Assembly (NCBI GenBank): GCA_024167805.1
Contig: CP099988.1
Location: forward strand, 1,496,001 to 1,560,000
Direction of reading: 5' to 3'
DNA from: Methanobacterium sp. ERen5
GTDB taxonomy: Archaea; Methanobacteriota; Methanobacteria; Methanobacteriales; Methanobacteriaceae
Length of the DNA stretch: 64,000 bases
The translations under genes and the position numbers were made by a program. Below the pieces are notes generated by a model that was not told the DNA's origin, did not search any database, and saw only the letters and a list, made by a program, of their open reading frames with translations. Numbering within the stretch: the first letter of the stretch is position 1; every line of letters begins with the position of its first letter. Shown here piece by piece: positions 62,131-64,000 of the stretch.

Positions 62131-62799
62131 ATGGTAGCACTTCCAGGCAGCGAAGCATTAACAGGCATATTTTACATAGTAGCTCAGAGTCTGCTTATAC
62201 CGGTATTAGCAGCATTATTAATATCATTGCTTTACGCAATTTTACAAGCAGGAGGAATATTCTCAGAATATTCCAGCAGAATAACAACAAGTGTAAATGA
62301 AATTGAAAAACTTTTAAACGATATATCTGAAGCAGGAACTCATGAATCAATACAAGAATCTGTGGATAAAAGTAACATTCCTCAGAGTCATAAGGACATA
62401 GTTGCAAAGGTAATAGCCAATACAAATCTGGATAAGGTATCAAACGTAGCATTTGCTAGAAAATTAATAGAAGTGGAAGAGGTAAAGGCAGCAAAGACCC
62501 TTGAAAAAACTGATATCATAGCTAAAATAGGTCCTGCAATAGGTTTAATGGGTACATTAATACCCATGGGACCGGGACTTGCGGCTTTGGGAGCGGGAGA
62601 TATAAACACTTTGGCTCAAAATTTGATGGTGGCATTTGACGCTGCAATTATTGGTCTAGCAGCAGCATCAGTTGCATTTGTAATATCCAGAATAAGGAGA
62701 AGATGGTACGAGGATAGGCTTGCTAATCTAGATACCATAACCGAATCTGTAGTGGAGGTTTTATACAATGCTAAGAAAAAGACGATTGATATCCTCTGA
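62131..62799 (+). CDS. MotA/TolQ/ExbB proton-channel family protein
   Basis: This 222-aa protein has one N-terminal transmembrane helix, a cytoplasmic stretch and two C-terminal helices. The last part carries the family signature IGPAIGLMGTLIPMGPGLAALGAGDINTLAQNLMVAFDAAIIGLAAA. ExbB/TolQ/MotA proteins convert the ion gradient into movement of a partner in the cell envelope. AAGGTGATTTA precedes the ATG. Its end overlaps the start of the DUF2149 gene. Confidence 0.92.
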   Translation: MVALPGSEALTGIFYIVAQSLLIPVLAALLISLLYAILQAGGIFSEYSSRITTSVNEIEKLLNDISEAGTHESIQESVDKSNIPQSHKDIVAKVIANTNLDKVSNVAFARKLIEVEEVKAAKTLEKTDIIAKIGPAIGLMGTLIPMGPGLAALGAGDINTLAQNLMVAFDAAIIGLAAASVAFVISRIRRRWYEDRLANLDTITESVVEVLYNAKKKTIDIL

Positions 62800-63100
62800 A
62801 GAAGAAGTAGACCCAATGGTTTATGCAGTTAACATGGTTGACTGTATGCTAGTCTTAGCAGTAGGGTTTTTGATCTTTACAGTTATGTCTTTTGGGATGC
62901 AGAGCGTTGTGTTTAGTGATGCTTCTCCACAAGAAAAGCAGCAGATCATGCAGGCAGTACAACAAACTGTACAGGTCCAACAGGGACAAGAACTTAACAA
63001 CACACCACAAACTGAATCAGGTCAAGGTAGTGGATATGTTCAGATGGGAACAGTTTACAAAGACCCGACATCCGGTAAATTAATCATGGTAGGGGGATGA
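62768..63100 (+). CDS. DUF2149 membrane protein (ExbD-like partner)
   Basis: This 110-aa protein has a basic N-terminus, one transmembrane helix (about 22-45, DPMVYAVNMVDCMLVLAVGFLIFTV) and an extracytoplasmic Gln-rich tail. It overlaps the ExbB-like gene by 32 bases. One TM helix with an acidic residue and an external domain is the layout of ExbD/TolR. The DUF2149 name is from family recognition; the ExbD role is inferred. Confidence 0.82.
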   Translation: MLRKRRLISSEEEVDPMVYAVNMVDCMLVLAVGFLIFTVMSFGMQSVVFSDASPQEKQQIMQAVQQTVQVQQGQELNNTPQTESGQGSGYVQMGTVYKDPTSGKLIMVGG

Positions 63101-63170
63101 ATATTCTCCTATTTTTAAAATATGGTATTATGAACCGTTAAATTAAGGATATATGTTTATGGGGGGAATA

Positions 63171-64000
63171 ATGAAAAATAAGTATGTAACTAAAAATTGG
63201 TTGAATAGTATTTGTTTTGTATCTGTTTTAGTTGGATTAATGATTATTTTCTCGTGTGGTGTGGGTAATGTCTCTGCAACTGCAACAAACACAGTTTATG
63301 TTAGTGCAAGTGGAAACGATACATATAATGGTCTGTCTGCAGTACACACCACAGGTATTGATGGACCTAAAGCCTCAATAAAAAATGCAATAAAAATTGT
63401 TGGAAAAAATGGAACATTAAATATTGCAAAGGGAAAGTACACGGGAGTTAACAATACAAACATCGTAATTAACAAAAACCTGAATATTAAAGGTCAAAAC
63501 GAAGCTAATACAGTAATAAATGGAACAGGCAATAGTTGGATATTTTATATCAACAAGGGTGTGACCTTAAACATCTGCGACTTAGCATTAACCAATGGAA
63601 ATGCAACTAAAACTGGTTATGGTGCGGCAATATACAATAATGGAAGTATTTTAGTGGTAAAAAATTGCAGATTCATTGGTAACAGTGCAAAGTGGGGTGG
63701 TGCGATTTACAATGATGGTAACATGACTGTAACAGGCAGCACATTCATAGGAAACACAGCAAAATATTTTGGAGGAGCAATCTACAATGTGGGTACTGGA
63801 AAAGCAAAGATCAATTTTAACAGAATCACCAGAAACACTGCAGCTACAAATAACGATATATATAACTGTGGAAAAGTAGATGCAACACTTAACTGGTGGG
63901 GATCCAATTATGGTCCATTACAAACAGATATATCTACTTCTGGAATGCCAAATAGTTGGTTGGTTTTAAAGGTCAAATCAAATCATGTAAGCATAACAAA
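63171..64000 (+). CDS. Adhesin-like surface protein, N-terminal part
   Basis: The gene runs off the window. ATG at 63171 follows GGGGGGAATA. A signal peptide (about 15-36, ending VSA) precedes a parallel beta-helix with polymorphic-outer-membrane-type rungs (GGAIYNDGNMTVTGSTFIGN, GGAIYNVGTG). Such proteins are abundant in Methanobacteriaceae. It starts 70 bases after DUF2149 and could be read with the CobN-ExbB operon. Confidence 0.85.
   Translation, partial: MKNKYVTKNWLNSICFVSVLVGLMIIFSCGVGNVSATATNTVYVSASGNDTYNGLSAVHTTGIDGPKASIKNAIKIVGKNGTLNIAKGKYTGVNNTNIVINKNLNIKGQNEANTVINGTGNSWIFYINKGVTLNICDLALTNGNATKTGYGAAIYNNGSILVVKNCRFIGNSAKWGGAIYNDGNMTVTGSTFIGNTAKYFGGAIYNVGTGKAKINFNRITRNTAATNNDIYNCGKVDATLNWWGSNYGPLQTDISTSGMPNSWLVLKVKSNHVSIT

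Noticed and set aside
1..64000. tRNA, rRNA or CRISPR arrays
   Set aside because: No tRNA-like cloverleaf with a GTTC-A-A arm, no rRNA-like GC-rich block and no regularly spaced direct repeats were found by eye; a small RNA could still be missed.

Overview
This AT-rich window comes from a methanogenic archaeon, most likely a mesophilic Methanobacterium or a close relative (Methanobacteriaceae). It carries archaeal information-processing genes (aRF1, TFB, Gar1, archaeal DnaG, eIF5A, XerA), methanogen-specific genes (a coenzyme F430 synthetase-like Mur ligase, an MsvR-type redox regulator) and the large adhesin-like surface proteins usual in this family. No rRNA, tRNA or CRISPR array was recognised.

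Layout. 0-23 kb is mostly ordinary chromosome. It holds an arginine/polyamine group (LOR/SDH-domain protein, agmatinase, eIF5A, pyruvoyl arginine decarboxylase), an inositol-phosphatase-family protein with NAD kinase, tetrapyrrole genes (F430 synthetase, hemC), a PRTase regulator, aRF1, UMP kinase, TFB/Gar1, a chagasin-like secreted inhibitor, Toprim protein plus DnaG, a Lon-like AAA ATPase, XerA and BioY. 23-34.4 kb is an accessory oxidative/nitrosative-stress island: MsvR, hybrid-cluster protein, a DUF6448-like protein, DUF2284, a TrmB-type regulator, a membrane ferredoxin, a cupin, rubrerythrin and two paralogous zinc-ribbon proteins. TTCG-N8-CGAA operators sit in front of hcp and the DUF2284 gene. 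Short coding remnants lie between its genes. 34.4-42 kb is a type I restriction-modification operon (hsdM, a PD-(D/E)XK-like gene, hsdS, hsdR) followed by DUF1802 and EVE-domain genes. 42.2-49.7 kb is an integrated virus- or plasmid-like element: small regulator, D5/P4-type primase-helicase, PepSY-like membrane protein, HEAT-like protein, a 48-aa zinc protein, an ArdC-type antirestriction metalloprotein and a tyrosine integrase. 49.7-64 kb returns to the chromosome, with a gene fragment cut at the integrase, a GTPase-PII fusion, two adhesin-like proteins sharing a nearly identical C-terminal module, a secreted membrane-anchored CobN-like chelatase, DUF2162, ExbB-like and DUF2149 genes, and the start of another adhesin.

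About a dozen recognisable genes are split by single-base frameshifts, nearly all in short A/T runs and nearly all explicable as missing bases. They include NAD kinase, hsdR/M/S, hcp, msvR, the integrase, the helicase and the CobN-like gene. Base-calling error is the simplest reading, although the 23.8-26 kb stretch also contains real coding debris. Such genes are listed over their full restored span.

The most interesting systems are the CobN/ExbB/DUF2149/DUF2162 surface cluster, the MsvR-operator stress island, the type I RM operon with extra nuclease-like and EVE/DUF1802 genes beside an element carrying an antirestriction gene, and the GTPase-PII fusion with a degenerate P-loop.
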